IMG/VR virus record: IMGVR_UViG_3300009509_000031
Span: 1 to 64,000 of that record
Source: a virus
Reading direction: 5' to 3' (one strand)
Length of the DNA: 64,000 nucleotides
This document shows, one piece after another, positions 36,453 through 44,627 of the stretch; the first letter of the stretch is position 1, and each line of letters begins with the position of its first letter. The notes beneath the pieces were generated by a model. The model saw only the letters and a list, made by a program, of their open reading frames with translations, was not told the origin of the DNA and searched no databases. The position numbers and the translations under genes were made by a program.

Positions 36453-36782
36453 CTACTCCCAAACCTGCCAAGAAAGCTCTTCACCATCTGCATCATTGAT
36501 ATCAGCCAAACCAGCTGGAATCCGGAACCCCGGGTTGCCGTTGCTATCCGGATCAAGCGGTGCAATACCACCACTAGCAACAACCGATCGGGTTCCGTCC
36601 GACGCGGTTTTGACCATACGGCCACTTGCCAAGCTATCGTTCCATTCAACTTGAATGTTGTTCGTCAGGTTGTTAACCACAACCCTACGGGGCTTAAACT
36701 GCAGGATCCTAACATCCAAGTTCTCAGAAAGATCAGATGTCAAGGTTCCAGCTTCATACCGCGATCCAACAGTGCTAGACAT
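36453..36782 (-). CDS. Small virion protein, unknown
   Basis: 109 residues, beta-rich and Asn/Gly/Asp-rich (PRRVVVNNLTNNIQVEWND, GRMVKTASDGTRSVVASGG). It is isolated by a promoter-sized gap upstream (36783-36868) and a terminator downstream, suggesting its own transcript. A decoration or cement protein is possible. Not recognised. Confidence 0.5.
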   Translation of the reverse strand: MSSTVGSRYEAGTLTSDLSENLDVRILQFKPRRVVVNNLTNNIQVEWNDSLASGRMVKTASDGTRSVVASGGIAPLDPDSNGNPGFRIPAGLADINDADGEELSWQVWE

Positions 36783-36868
36783 TTTCTAATTCTCCTTACG
36801 TTGAAGTTATAGGGCTTATGTTGTAATCCCTTTTATCATAGAAATGTAGTCTATCAATAAATAAGAAG
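36783..36868 (-). promoter_or_regulatory. AT-rich leader upstream of gene at 36453
   Basis: 86 nt without a gene between the terminase stop and the next ATG. On the minus strand it carries TTGACT near its upstream end and TATGAT about 26 nt further on, a poor promoter spacing, then AGGAG 9 nt before the ATG. I can support the ribosome-binding site but not a definite promoter. Confidence 0.35.
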
Positions 36869-38338
36869 TCAAATCAAGCCAACCTCTGATTTTCTCTTCT
36901 TTTTAACACCCCTTAATCCCATAGTTACCGCCAAATCAAACGCATCAAACAAATCTTTTGGTCCGTTCGGAAACGCACACATTCGCCTGATAAACCTGCC
37001 GTGTTGCCTTAACACATATATTGGCTTATCAGGCCCAAAAATTGTTGTCAGTTGGTTTGCTCTAACAACCTTATCCTTATTTGTCCAAACCCCAACTGTT
37101 GGAATGTGCGGCGATAAATACTGCATCATCTGCACCATCACTTGTTGATAGGCGTTGCTTTCAATACCTACTCTAACAGTATCAGGATGGGAATCAAACC
37201 GCTCATTAATTAGATTTATCTGTTTTGGAAACGTTATCCGCGTTTCCCTATACGCGATTAAAAAACAATCCTTACTTGATTTAGTTACGCATAATGTTAC
37301 GTGTGCAAAAAATGCGTTTATATCTTTCTGACTTGCTGCAAGATCAACACCCTGCCATTTGATCACATCTTGGGGCAACTGATCATAATACTTGAAATGT
37401 TCTTGTGTGAATATACCGCCAAGAGAAACACCAGCCCGACACATCCACTGAAGCTCAAAAGCTGCTAAATTGCCCCGTCTGATCCTGTGCATTCGTTCGG
37501 TAGGAAACTGCTCTTCCCAAACAGATTGATCCGTTTCTTCATCAAGAACACCAAACACAAAAGAACTTTCAACGTAATCACCTCCCCTTTTCGTATCAGA
37601 TAACCAGCCATACAAATCTTCTTCGTGCCACCTTGTGCCGATTAGCCACAACCTACCACCCGGCTCTAAACACGGTAACAACGTTTTATAGAACCAGTCT
37701 TTAAGTTTATTCCTTTGCCCTTCAGTTGTCGTATTATCTGCCGTACACAAATCATCACCAAGAATTAAATCATAGTGTCTAGATGGTAGAGCTGTTTCTG
37801 TTCCAATTGCGTGAACAGTTGGTTCTTTTAATCCAATAGCCGTTCTTTTACCAACGATGATTTCATCATCTGCCCATTTTTCAGCACCGGCAACAAAATT
37901 ACCAAATATGGCGATCAGTTCTTCATTCTTTTCAAGATGAGACTTAACACCGCGAAGTAAGGTCTTTGACTGGCCGGCAGCATCAGAAGCTAGCAAGATC
38001 CGAATATTCGGGTTTCTAACAATCTCAAACAGAATTCTTACTTCTGTACAGTAATGACTTTTTCTCGCACCTCTAAACGATAAAATTAAACCCTCAGAAT
38101 ACTGTTCTTGATGTTCCATCATTTCATGGTGGAACCACATAGGAGAATCACCACCAGGTGGGTTTTCGTGGCAACGATCAACAACAAACTCGGCAAAGAT
38201 ATCTATCCTGCCATACTTCAACACAAGCTCTCTAATCTTTGCTCGCCTTGCTGCTTTTGCATTGTCGTATTGTTTGCTGTATACATGCCTTTCTTTTAAG
38301 CGTTGTTTATCCCGTTTAGTATAAATCGGCGTTCCCAT
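36869..38338 (-). CDS. terL: Terminase large subunit
   Basis: 489 residues. ATPase: a deviant Walker A at residues 87-94 (SFRGARKS) and Walker B at 191-196 (LILGDD). Nuclease: RNase H-like acidic residues D332 (GVDLAAS), E393 (VGIESN) and D465/D468 (LFDAFDLA). This is a complete packaging motor. Its ATG overlaps the stop of the preceding gene as TAATG, so the two are coupled. The unusual Walker A resembles that of P2-type terminases. Confidence 0.92.
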   Translation of the reverse strand: MGTPIYTKRDKQRLKERHVYSKQYDNAKAARRAKIRELVLKYGRIDIFAEFVVDRCHENPPGGDSPMWFHHEMMEHQEQYSEGLILSFRGARKSHYCTEVRILFEIVRNPNIRILLASDAAGQSKTLLRGVKSHLEKNEELIAIFGNFVAGAEKWADDEIIVGKRTAIGLKEPTVHAIGTETALPSRHYDLILGDDLCTADNTTTEGQRNKLKDWFYKTLLPCLEPGGRLWLIGTRWHEEDLYGWLSDTKRGGDYVESSFVFGVLDEETDQSVWEEQFPTERMHRIRRGNLAAFELQWMCRAGVSLGGIFTQEHFKYYDQLPQDVIKWQGVDLAASQKDINAFFAHVTLCVTKSSKDCFLIAYRETRITFPKQINLINERFDSHPDTVRVGIESNAYQQVMVQMMQYLSPHIPTVGVWTNKDKVVRANQLTTIFGPDKPIYVLRQHGRFIRRMCAFPNGPKDLFDAFDLAVTMGLRGVKKKRKSEVGLI

Positions 38339-38667
38339 TATTTAAGCCGTTTTTGTTTTTCTTTCTCAATATAAATAGACAGCCGATCAGTATGTGACTT
38401 ACTTGTCAAATCAGCAATCACACCAGCAAGCACAGATGTTAAAATATCGGATTGAACACCGGCAGCAATAAGCCTAGCAATTAACTTCCTAACTCTAATA
38501 CCAACTTCCTTTACTCTATTTACGTGTGAAGCTGGTAATGCTTCATCAAGCTCTTGCTGCACAAGTTGCCACGCAAACTCTCTAATCTTTATCGGATCAA
38601 GCCCGTTTGCGGCTAATACATCGTTCACTTCCCTAATAGACAGGTATTCTTCTTCGTTATCACTCAT
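38338..38667 (-). CDS. Candidate terminase small subunit
   Basis: 109 residues from the ATG at 38667, which overlaps the upstream TGA as ATGA (a longer reading frame upstream is unlikely). The N-terminus (YLSIREVNDVLAANGLDPIK) may be a helix-turn-helix and the rest is a helical bundle (VKEVGIRVRKLIARLIAAGV), ending Lys/Arg-rich. Direct coupling to terL is the main evidence. A second terminase-small-like protein is encoded at 48013-49038, so this call is uncertain. Confidence 0.5.
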   Translation of the reverse strand: MSDNEEEYLSIREVNDVLAANGLDPIKIREFAWQLVQQELDEALPASHVNRVKEVGIRVRKLIARLIAAGVQSDILTSVLAGVIADLTSKSHTDRLSIYIEKEKQKRLK

Positions 38668-39350
38668 TCCGGCCCTTGCTGCAGCTTTGATAATTCTAGG
38701 GCAAACCATCCCCTTACTATTTTTTTGAAAGGCCAGCACCAACCGTAATTCGGACCAGTGAATTGACTGACTAACCACGATAAAGCCTCATCACTTTCAG
38801 CCCATGTTCGATCTGTTTCAAACCAGCCACGCAATGTTTGAATATAGCCGGCTCTTTCAAATCTAGCCCTAAAGTACGCAAACACTATCGGAAACGGAAA
38901 CAACAAATACAGTACAAACATCCCAAACACGGAATACCGCAAGAACTGCCTTAAATGCTCTCTTTCATGCTTCAAACAAACATAAACACGATTTTCCCAA
39001 TTCTGTGATCTGTTTTTTATACGTTCAGAATGCTGCCCACTAAACCCGATCATCCTGCCTAATGTTGTTGTGAACCCTGGTAAAAATCGCCTATTACCGC
39101 CGAACGTAAAGATTACAATAATCCAATGTAGTAACTTCCAATACCAATGATCTTCTTTATACTGCAATACGAGCAACGGAAACTCATTCCGCAATTCCAT
39201 ACATAACCGGTCTAGCAGTCCGTTTCGGCTTACTGTAAGGCTTACTTCTCCGAACCGGTGTGTTACAAACACTGGCTGTTCGTTTATTCCGTTTTGTTGG
39301 TTTAACGATTTGTTTTCTGTTCGGCTGTTGTTGTTTGTCAAATCTGTCAA
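38664..39350 (-). CDS. Predicted membrane zinc metallopeptidase (HExxH)
   Basis: Up to 228 residues. Numbered from the TTG at 39350, residues 128-132 read HEREH, matching the HExxH zinc site, and a downstream glutamate in FERAGY (E165) could be the third ligand. Hydrophobic segments lie at about 72-84 and 141-160, the second just after the active site. The start is unclear: TTG 39350, or a GTG at 39272 that would remove the Asn/Gln-rich start. It sits between a control region and the terminase genes. The substrate is unknown; cleavage of a phage or host membrane protein is inference. Confidence 0.5.
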   Translation of the reverse strand: MTDLTNNNSRTENKSLNQQNGINEQPVFVTHRFGEVSLTVSRNGLLDRLCMELRNEFPLLVLQYKEDHWYWKLLHWIIVIFTFGGNRRFLPGFTTTLGRMIGFSGQHSERIKNRSQNWENRVYVCLKHEREHLRQFLRYSVFGMFVLYLLFPFPIVFAYFRARFERAGYIQTLRGWFETDRTWAESDEALSWLVSQFTGPNYGWCWPFKKIVRGWFALELSKLQQGPE

Positions 39351-39543
39351 GTGTCACCTTTGCGTGGTGCTCTATAGCACCGTTACTAGATACCGGTTGG
39401 CAAATAGTTGTGTTCTGTTCTGCAGTAACAGCAACCATAAATCGTAAAGATCCAGGTGCTTCTTTTTTTAGCTTAACCAGCATACTGCAAAACCCAATAA
39501 CATCAGCTAGCGTGTTCAACACAAGTATCTTTGTTGTTTTCAT
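39184..39543 (-). CDS. Small basic-tailed protein at divergent control region
   Basis: 119 residues with an ATG at 39543, but no clear Shine-Dalgarno. The N-terminal half is mixed (ILVLNTLADVIGFCSMLVK); the C-terminal 45 residues are Lys/Arg/Pro-rich, suggesting nucleic-acid binding. It overlaps the metallopeptidase frame by up to 167 nt if that gene starts at the TTG. It is the first leftward gene after the divergent gap. Not recognised. Confidence 0.4.
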   Translation of the reverse strand: MKTTKILVLNTLADVIGFCSMLVKLKKEAPGSLRFMVAVTAEQNTTICQPVSSNGAIEHHAKVTLDRFDKQQQPNRKQIVKPTKRNKRTASVCNTPVRRSKPYSKPKRTARPVMYGIAE

Positions 39544-39597
39544 GTTGATTGATTATCACAATAAAAACAACAAAGCAAAGAAAAAGTGCATTCTAAA

Positions 39598-39626
39598 TTG
39601 ACTGCATAACATCAATATGTTATTGG
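39598..39626 (+). promoter_or_regulatory. Candidate promoter of the plus-strand regulator
   Basis: TTGACT (39598-39603), a 17-nt spacer and TATTGG (39621-39626), with the regulator ATG at 39655. The -35 box is good and the -10 is weak. The palindrome at 39606-39623 lies between and over these boxes, so a bound repressor would block it. Confidence 0.4.
39606..39623. promoter_or_regulatory. Candidate operator, perfect 7-bp inverted repeat
   Basis: ATAACAT (39606-39612) and ATGTTAT (39617-39623) separated by 4 nt, located in the only divergent gap seen in the window. It overlaps the predicted promoter of the tandem RHH gene. RHH proteins bind short inverted or direct repeats, so autoregulation is likely but inferred. 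Confidence 0.5.
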
Positions 39627-39654
39627 CTAGTTAGAAAGCTTATTGGATAAACGT

Positions 39655-39972
39655 ATGGCTATACCTAAGATACCTATCCAGGTACGAATCGGATCAGCAC
39701 TATTAGAAAAATTTGATGATGCGGTGCTATCAAGCAAGTTTGAATCCCGCAATCAGTGGATGGTTGCGGCCATTACTTACATGCTTGAAACAGAAGAATC
39801 GTTACCGTGTCCAGTCACCATTATTGATGTACTGCACAGAAAGGTAACTATAATGATCCGCGTTGAAGAGCTACTTTTAGAACTTGTTGATGAACAATGC
39901 GATCAATACAGGATGGAACGGGCTTTGTGGGTACTCAATGCCGCGATAAGTTACTATGCTGTTACACACTAA
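39655..39972 (+). CDS. Tandem ribbon-helix-helix regulator
   Basis: 105 residues from the ATG at 39655 (a TTG four codons earlier is in frame). Two RHH units appear in one chain: beta strand PIQVRI (residues 7-12) with helices 14-26 and 32-45, then KVTIMIRV (63-70) with helices about 71-82 and 88-101. RHH proteins are usually separate dimers, so this would be a single-chain pseudo-dimer. It is the only plus-strand gene found, is transcribed opposite to its neighbours, and its end overlaps the convergent gene at 39962 by 11 nt. Likely a transcription switch protein. Confidence 0.65.
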   Translation: MAIPKIPIQVRIGSALLEKFDDAVLSSKFESRNQWMVAAITYMLETEESLPCPVTIIDVLHRKVTIMIRVEELLLELVDEQCDQYRMERALWVLNAAISYYAVTH

Positions 39973-40147
39973 CAAACAATGTGATCGTTAAACAGTGAAA
40001 CTCCCGATCACTGCTCTGTGTAACTGTCCTGTCAATAATCTTTGCTGTTGGGTGCTTTCTTAGCCATTCTGTAATACGTTCTCCCATTTCAGCCCGTTCC
40101 CTGTGCTTCGTTGCAGAAAACACTTTTACAACATTAACACTTTCCAT
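39962..40147 (-). CDS. Conserved small protein, Cse60-like
   Basis: 61 residues. The pattern VNVVKVFSATKHRERAEMG, ITEWLRKHP and a closing VTQSSDREFHCLTITLF resembles a small conserved protein sometimes annotated Cse60. The function of that family in phages is not known. It overlaps the convergent regulator gene by 11 nt. Confidence 0.5.
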   Translation of the reverse strand: MESVNVVKVFSATKHRERAEMGERITEWLRKHPTAKIIDRTVTQSSDREFHCLTITLFVSV

Positions 40148-40149
40148 CG

Positions 40150-40809
40150 TTATCCCCCAATCTCTGGATCCAACGTATCAAGCAACGGCCCGATCTCTTC
40201 CATCAACGCCGCCAACTTATTCTTGTACTTATCAACTTTGTTTGAAGCTTCCCTAGCCTTTCTTCTAAGCCTATGCCTAACCGCATTAAGGTTCTTTTCT
40301 GCAGCCTTCAGATCGGCATGTGCACCATTACTATTACTCGCGTTTAAAATTTTTACTGCGGTAGCTTCAAACCCTCTTGCGTTATGCCGCATATCTGCAG
40401 CAAGCCTAATCTGTTCCCTAGCTTCTTTCTGCAGTCTTTCAGCTTCTAGACAGTACTTTTCAGCTGCAACCTCTGCAGCATCAGCACAGTTAGACAAGTG
40501 TGTTGCCATCTTCCTAGAAACACCGGCTTGCATTTCCACCCAATCAGCGGCATCTTTTGCTTCATCAAACAAATCAACCGCACCATGTATTTCAAGCTCA
40601 TTCTCAGCATCAAGCACCTGTTGCTTATAAACTTCAATCTGCTCTAGCAGTCGTTTAGCCCTGGTGATACGCACGTCTGTTTTCTTCAACACTGGCTTAA
40701 CTGGCTCTTTAACAGTAACCTGCGGATTGTGCCGGTGTGTTATCAGATACCTAGAGACTGTCTTTTGCTGCTTTTCAACTTTAGCTTGCGATACTTCTTT
40801 TTTGTCCAT
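40150..40809 (-). CDS. Coiled-coil protein, unknown
   Basis: 219 residues, strongly charged and helical. A basic N-terminal tail (to about residue 45) is followed by long coiled-coil segments (ITRAKRLLEQIEVYKQQVLD, ADAAEVAAEKYCLEAERLQK). No enzyme signature. It could be a DNA-binding or structural factor in the early region. Stops 2 nt before the Cse60-like gene starts. Confidence 0.5.
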   Translation of the reverse strand: MDKKEVSQAKVEKQQKTVSRYLITHRHNPQVTVKEPVKPVLKKTDVRITRAKRLLEQIEVYKQQVLDAENELEIHGAVDLFDEAKDAADWVEMQAGVSRKMATHLSNCADAAEVAAEKYCLEAERLQKEAREQIRLAADMRHNARGFEATAVKILNASNSNGAHADLKAAEKNLNAVRHRLRRKAREASNKVDKYKNKLAALMEEIGPLLDTLDPEIGG

Positions 40810-40827
40810 ATCTATCTATCCTTTCAA

Positions 40828-41052
40828 TTACCGCCACCAGAGAAACGATCGTAAAATTCGCTTAACCCTTAGTTTAGCTAACCGTGTATAACACAAAATC
40901 CGTTCAGCCGTTTTTGCACCTAATACAAACTGACATCCGTATCGCTCAATACATACTGGACACAAAAACTGATCCATCACAGTTTTTGCTGTAATGCTCC
41001 CACACATTGAACATCTACCAATCTTTGTTGTTCCCCAATAAGAATGGCGCAT
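40828..41052 (-). CDS. Small zinc-ribbon protein
   Basis: 74 residues from the ATG at 41052, one base after the upstream stop. Paired cysteines CSMC and CPVC are spaced as in a zinc ribbon, followed by a basic tail (RLAKLRVKRILRSFLWWR). Probably a nucleic-acid or protein adaptor; function unknown. Confidence 0.5.
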   Translation of the reverse strand: MRHSYWGTTKIGRCSMCGSITAKTVMDQFLCPVCIERYGCQFVLGAKTAERILCYTRLAKLRVKRILRSFLWWR

Positions 41053-41053
41053 A

Positions 41054-41308
41054 CTAATCATCCATAGGAAGGGATGAAAGCATATCCAGCACATCTTTAG
41101 CAAATTGTCTAATTGCGGGATCAGCATGTGTAGAATACCGAATTGCAGCCCGTGCACACCTTTCACCGAGTTTAATACCTTCCATGTATGCAATAGCTGC
41201 TTTACCAGTTACAGCAACATCTGTTTTCTCTTCCCGTTTAACCTCATCCAAATTATCAATGATACGGTTACTGATCGCTACCGAAATTGGACTAATTTTC
41301 TTTTTCAT
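41054..41308 (-). CDS. Small helical protein, unknown
   Basis: 84 residues, mainly helical (AISNRIIDNLDEVKREEKTD, GERCARAAIRYSTHADPA). Its ATG overlaps the stop of the next upstream gene (ATGA). No recognised domain. Confidence 0.5.
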   Translation of the reverse strand: MKKKISPISVAISNRIIDNLDEVKREEKTDVAVTGKAAIAYMEGIKLGERCARAAIRYSTHADPAIRQFAKDVLDMLSSLPMDD

Positions 41309-41484
41309 AATTCCCTTCCTACCCGTTTCAAGTATCGAGCCCTAAGCCTATCAGCCTCTTTTTGCCTTTGACACGAATCCGCATCACACACTGTGTTTGT
41401 TTTACGTTTAGACCTAAACGTCAAACCGCAATATCTGCAAACGGATTCGTTATTAGCCTTATACTGCTTTTGCCGTTCCGTCAT
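41305..41484 (-). CDS. Very small zinc-finger-like protein
   Basis: 59-residue gene with ATG at 41484. It has CRYCG then C...C (VCDADSC), a four-cysteine arrangement, and a basic helix at the end (EADRLRARYLKRVGREL). It overlaps the gene at 41459 by 26 nt and the next start by ATGA, so it is likely translated. Probably DNA-binding by style; not recognised. Confidence 0.5.
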   Translation of the reverse strand: MTERQKQYKANNESVCRYCGLTFRSKRKTNTVCDADSCQRQKEADRLRARYLKRVGREL

Positions 41485-41980
41485 TGTTCAAAAACCTGCC
41501 TTTATAAAAACATTTCAATAAGGCGTTAGCTTGCAACAACTTGGATCTAAGCTTAGTTAGAATTACCGCCCTATCTTCAAGCCGCGTACTACAGTTAATA
41601 TTTTCTGGTTCAAGTTTGTTTTCTTGCTCAATCACGGCTAGAAATTCTGCTTCAACAGTATCAATAAGTACGCTCAACGGTTCGTGTAACTTATCCAACG
41701 CAAGCAACCCAAAAACGTATTCAAGATTATCACCAGTAACTTCTAAGATCTCAAACAGCGTTGATTCACCTTTAGAATTAAGATGAAAACTATCAGCAGA
41801 ACATAATGCGTAATCTATTACGTTATTCAACTTAGAATAGAATTCCTCACCCGGCTTATCAAACGGCTTGTTACTACAAATACGGATCTTCAACATTCGA
41901 TCAACAACCCGTTCATACTGTGCTTCAAATGATTTAATCTTTTTACCGCGTACCTCAGTTTTCTTTACTTTAGCTGTCAT
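41459..41980 (-). CDS. Helical protein, unknown
   Basis: 173 residues with a basic start (MTAKVKKTEVRGKKIKSF) and a helical, acidic body (LDKLHEPLSVLIDTVEAEFL). No known motif. It overlaps genes on both sides (26 nt and 11 nt), which supports it as real. Confidence 0.5.
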   Translation of the reverse strand: MTAKVKKTEVRGKKIKSFEAQYERVVDRMLKIRICSNKPFDKPGEEFYSKLNNVIDYALCSADSFHLNSKGESTLFEILEVTGDNLEYVFGLLALDKLHEPLSVLIDTVEAEFLAVIEQENKLEPENINCSTRLEDRAVILTKLRSKLLQANALLKCFYKGRFLNNDGTAKAV

Positions 41981-42452
41981 GGTTCACCACAACTGTTTGA
42001 AGATTCGCTATTGCCGCTTCAGCCCTTGTTAATCTCTCACGCATTTCACCAAACCCACGAATAAGTGCAAATTCTGTATTACTGATTTGACCGTCAAGTC
42101 TAAGAACCTTTTTTGTTAAATCACGGATCACACCATCCAACACATCAGAAACTAGAACACGCAAGGTTTCATGAATCACAGAAACTAGCTTAGTAAATGC
42201 AACACCTGCAGGACCCTCCAGAACAACATCTGTTGATTTAAGCAACGCCTTACACCTGTGTTCGTACAAAGCCCACAAATCCCCTGCAAACAACGGCCGA
42301 TCTGAAATAGTAAGAACACGAGTATCGATCCATTCAATCAATACGTGCAACAACCGTCTTGTGTGCTGTTCTGGAAGAATCAGCAAATCATCCGGCCATT
42401 TTTCATCTAACATACCCTCTAATCGTGCTTTCAAGCTTCCTGGAACTGTCAC
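41970..42452 (-). CDS. Helical protein with C-terminal coiled coil
   Basis: 160 residues from a GTG at 42452, with GGGGG about 8 nt upstream and GTGA overlap with the preceding stop. Middle helices (LLHVLIEWIDTRVLTIS, SVIHETLRVLVSDVLDGVIR) and a coiled-coil tail (MRERLTRAEAAIANLQTVVV). Family not recognised. Confidence 0.5.
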   Translation of the reverse strand: MTVPGSLKARLEGMLDEKWPDDLLILPEQHTRRLLHVLIEWIDTRVLTISDRPLFAGDLWALYEHRCKALLKSTDVVLEGPAGVAFTKLVSVIHETLRVLVSDVLDGVIRDLTKKVLRLDGQISNTEFALIRGFGEMRERLTRAEAAIANLQTVVVNHDS

Positions 42453-42958
42453 ACCGATCCCCCTTTCTGCTGTTTCTTCACCATGTCAGCTTTCCAATAC
42501 AGCTTTGAACACGCAAGGCATACGTTAGCGTATTCCCCTTTTTCGTTGTTTAAGATCGCATCAACTTGTTTCCTTGAAAAGACCTTATCCCCTTTTGCGA
42601 TACCGCAAAACGATTCACCCTTACCGCGATCAATATGAATAGTTCCAACAAAGCTAACTTCCTGTTCATCATCTTCTTCTGTATCCGCTTGATTACTTAC
42701 GGGATGGCTGATCACCCACTGTTCAAGATTAGCGATCCGCTCTTCCAGTTCCCCCAACCTAATCTGTTTGCCGTTCTGCAATGCTTCTAACCGTCGCACC
42801 AATTCAGCTTTCAACATGAACGGGCCACACACCAAACCATCCCCTATCACACAATCCTGTTTAGTCCTAAGTGTTGTTTCAAACACATCAACCAACACAT
42901 CCCCCGGCACTGCTTCCAGCGTTTCAAACCGGCTCAACAACCGTATTCTCTTAGCCAT
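42449..42958 (-). CDS. Coiled-coil protein with C-terminal zinc-like domain
   Basis: 169 residues. A helical coiled-coil segment (KAELVRRLEALQNGKQIRLG) is followed by an acidic linker (DTEEDDEQEV) and a C-terminal part with FCGIAKGDKVFSRKQ and VCLACSKLYW, a CxxC-like pair. No enzyme assigned. Overlaps the upstream gene by 8 nt. Confidence 0.48.
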   Translation of the reverse strand: MAKRIRLLSRFETLEAVPGDVLVDVFETTLRTKQDCVIGDGLVCGPFMLKAELVRRLEALQNGKQIRLGELEERIANLEQWVISHPVSNQADTEEDDEQEVSFVGTIHIDRGKGESFCGIAKGDKVFSRKQVDAILNNEKGEYANVCLACSKLYWKADMVKKQQKGGSV

Positions 42959-43268
42959 TACTTACAACCTCCAACATCAGATCAACAGTATCCAATACCC
43001 GATCCTCATCTTCACTGCAGGTACACGCATACCCCGGATTACCACAATCACAGATCGGATCAGACATATCCCCTAAACAATCACAATGACCAATACCGCC
43101 ACAATCCATACATACCCAATCACCCTCATCTATATCCCAAATAATCCGCATAGCCCAATTCTCCGATTGTTGTGGAAAGAGGGTTTGGGTGATAGGTGCC
43201 CCAAATCCGTTATAAGAACCATACCCGTACATACCTACCATAACATTGTGTTCACTATCCTGCACCAT
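42951..43268 (-). CDS. Cysteine-rich small protein
   Basis: 105 residues from the ATG at 43268, which overlaps the upstream TGA as TGATG. The C-terminal half contains nine cysteines in close pairs (VCMDCGGIGHCDCLGD, ICDCGNPGYACTC), suggesting two zinc sites or a disulfide-rich domain. The N-terminus is Gly/Tyr-rich. Function unknown. Confidence 0.5.
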   Translation of the reverse strand: MVQDSEHNVMVGMYGYGSYNGFGAPITQTLFPQQSENWAMRIIWDIDEGDWVCMDCGGIGHCDCLGDMSDPICDCGNPGYACTCSEDEDRVLDTVDLMLEVVSNG

Positions 43269-43366
43269 CAATCAATCAAATCTTGTGGTTCACACTCAAA
43301 AAAAGTTTGGCTAACAATCCACATAGCGTTTTCCATTTGCCTATCCACCATAGCTATCCCTTTCAT
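43268..43366 (-). CDS. Possible 32-residue protein
   Basis: ORF from ATG 43366 to the TGA at 43268-43270, which overlaps the next start as TGATG. Sequence begins MKGIAMVDRQMENAMWIVSQ. No strong Shine-Dalgarno. Coupling to the next gene is the only support. Confidence 0.35.
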   Translation of the reverse strand: MKGIAMVDRQMENAMWIVSQTFFECEPQDLID

Positions 43367-43373
43367 GTGAATA

Positions 43374-43967
43374 CTACTTGTTTCCAAGTTTCAACGTAAT
43401 TGCCCCTGTTACCGGATCATCACTCCGAAGTAAGTAACACGCTTCATTTGTCATCATATCCCTAACCTCATTTCTTTCAACAGACACAACAGGGATATTA
43501 TGCTTTTTCATGATTAACCTGATCATGATCATAGCGCCTTCAAGTTCACATTGAAGGCTATTAGATCTTGAATAATCCGTTAACGATACCCTTCGTTGCT
43601 CAATATCTTTAACACGGTTCTGCAACTGTAAAACCTTATCCGTGATCAACTCTTGAAAGGCTATCAGCTCATCAATCCGACTATCCTGCTTCATCTGTGC
43701 AGCAATCAAACCCCGTTCATACCCTTCGTCATATGCCCTAGAAATCATCCGATTGACAGCAACATGATCCGTTTCTTCTTTAGCAGTAATCTTTGAAAGT
43801 AGATTTTCAAGAGCCAGCACCAATTCATGACAAGTACCGTGATCTGGATCCCTGCAAGCTGCATCCCCATACGTTGCCAGATAATCAGCAATCAGTTCTT
43901 GTGCTTCTTCTAGCGGATCCGGGTGTTTCCTATCCAGCTGAGTCTGATCAATTTGATCTTGTTCCAT
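43374..43967 (-). CDS. Coiled-coil protein, unknown
   Basis: 197 residues. A CxDxDHGTCH patch (residues 38-46) near the N-terminus could bind metal, and a long coiled coil (FQELITDKVLQLQNRVKDIE) fills the middle. Basic C-terminal part. Not recognised. Confidence 0.5.
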   Translation of the reverse strand: MEQDQIDQTQLDRKHPDPLEEAQELIADYLATYGDAACRDPDHGTCHELVLALENLLSKITAKEETDHVAVNRMISRAYDEGYERGLIAAQMKQDSRIDELIAFQELITDKVLQLQNRVKDIEQRRVSLTDYSRSNSLQCELEGAMIMIRLIMKKHNIPVVSVERNEVRDMMTNEACYLLRSDDPVTGAITLKLGNK

Positions 43968-44358
43968 CCGTTCCCCCTTTCGTATGTCGAATCCTGCCTA
44001 GTTCTTGCTGGTGCCTATGCAGGGCAATTCGCCTAGACAAAACAGCCCTAACACGATCTGCCTGTTCATATGTCAACCGGTACCGCTTACCGTTACCATT
44101 ACCTATAGATCTACGTTCAGACCAAAGCAACGCTTCAGCAACCTTACCGGCAGTAACAGCAGAACACCCACATTCTTTTGCAATCTGATTAAGCCCAATA
44201 AACCCACCACGCCAAGTGATCCCAAGATACTTAGCTTTAGACTTTACCGCAAAAAGGGTTCTTCCGAGTTTTTTAGCAGCAACAGGTTGCTGATACCGTT
44301 CTGCATACCGCAACAATAGGTGAACTTCTTTTGCAGACCATAGTTTACCGCCAGCCAT
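43948..44358 (-). CDS. SANT/Myb-like plus HTH DNA-binding protein
   Basis: 136 residues from the ATG at 44358. The N-terminal block (WSAKEVHLLLRYAERY, AAKKLGRTLFAVKSKAKYLG) matches the SANT/Myb-like repeat common in phage regulators, and LNQIAKECGCSAVTAGKVAE is a second helix-turn-helix. The C-terminus is basic. It is probably a transcription factor, operon regulation unknown. Confidence 0.62.
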   Translation of the reverse strand: MAGGKLWSAKEVHLLLRYAERYQQPVAAKKLGRTLFAVKSKAKYLGITWRGGFIGLNQIAKECGCSAVTAGKVAEALLWSERRSIGNGNGKRYRLTYEQADRVRAVLSRRIALHRHQQELGRIRHTKGGTDGTRSN

Positions 44359-44363
44359 TGATC

Positions 44364-44627
44364 CTAATCCTTTGTCCAACCTTCCAGTGAACCGAATACG
44401 TGCCATCCGCACCATGGGCACCCGATAGACGGGGATACCCGTCCTGTAGATTCGATTACATGATTCTTATCTAGTGAAACAAGCCCACCACAATCAAAAC
44501 ATCTGATTACAGGAATCCAATCTTCAGATCCGTGTTTGTTTGCTTTATGCCAACTGCCAGGTACCAACGCCGTTTCACTATACTTAAAAACAAAGTTCTT
44601 TGACGATATAGGTTTATACACAACCAT
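44364..44627 (-). CDS. Zinc-ribbon protein
   Basis: 87 residues with two CxxC pairs (RCFDCGG and GCPWCGW), a Trp-rich middle and a Gly-Trp-rich end. Small phage proteins with this layout are common near replication or early genes but have no assigned function. Stops 5 nt before the DNA-binding gene starts. Confidence 0.55.
   Translation of the reverse strand: MVVYKPISSKNFVFKYSETALVPGSWHKANKHGSEDWIPVIRCFDCGGLVSLDKNHVIESTGRVSPSIGCPWCGWHVFGSLEGWTKD

Noticed and set aside
40446-40637. Alternative minus-strand frame with paired methionines inside the coiled-coil gene
   Set aside because: Out of frame with the better-supported 219-residue gene, no ribosome site, and random-like composition.
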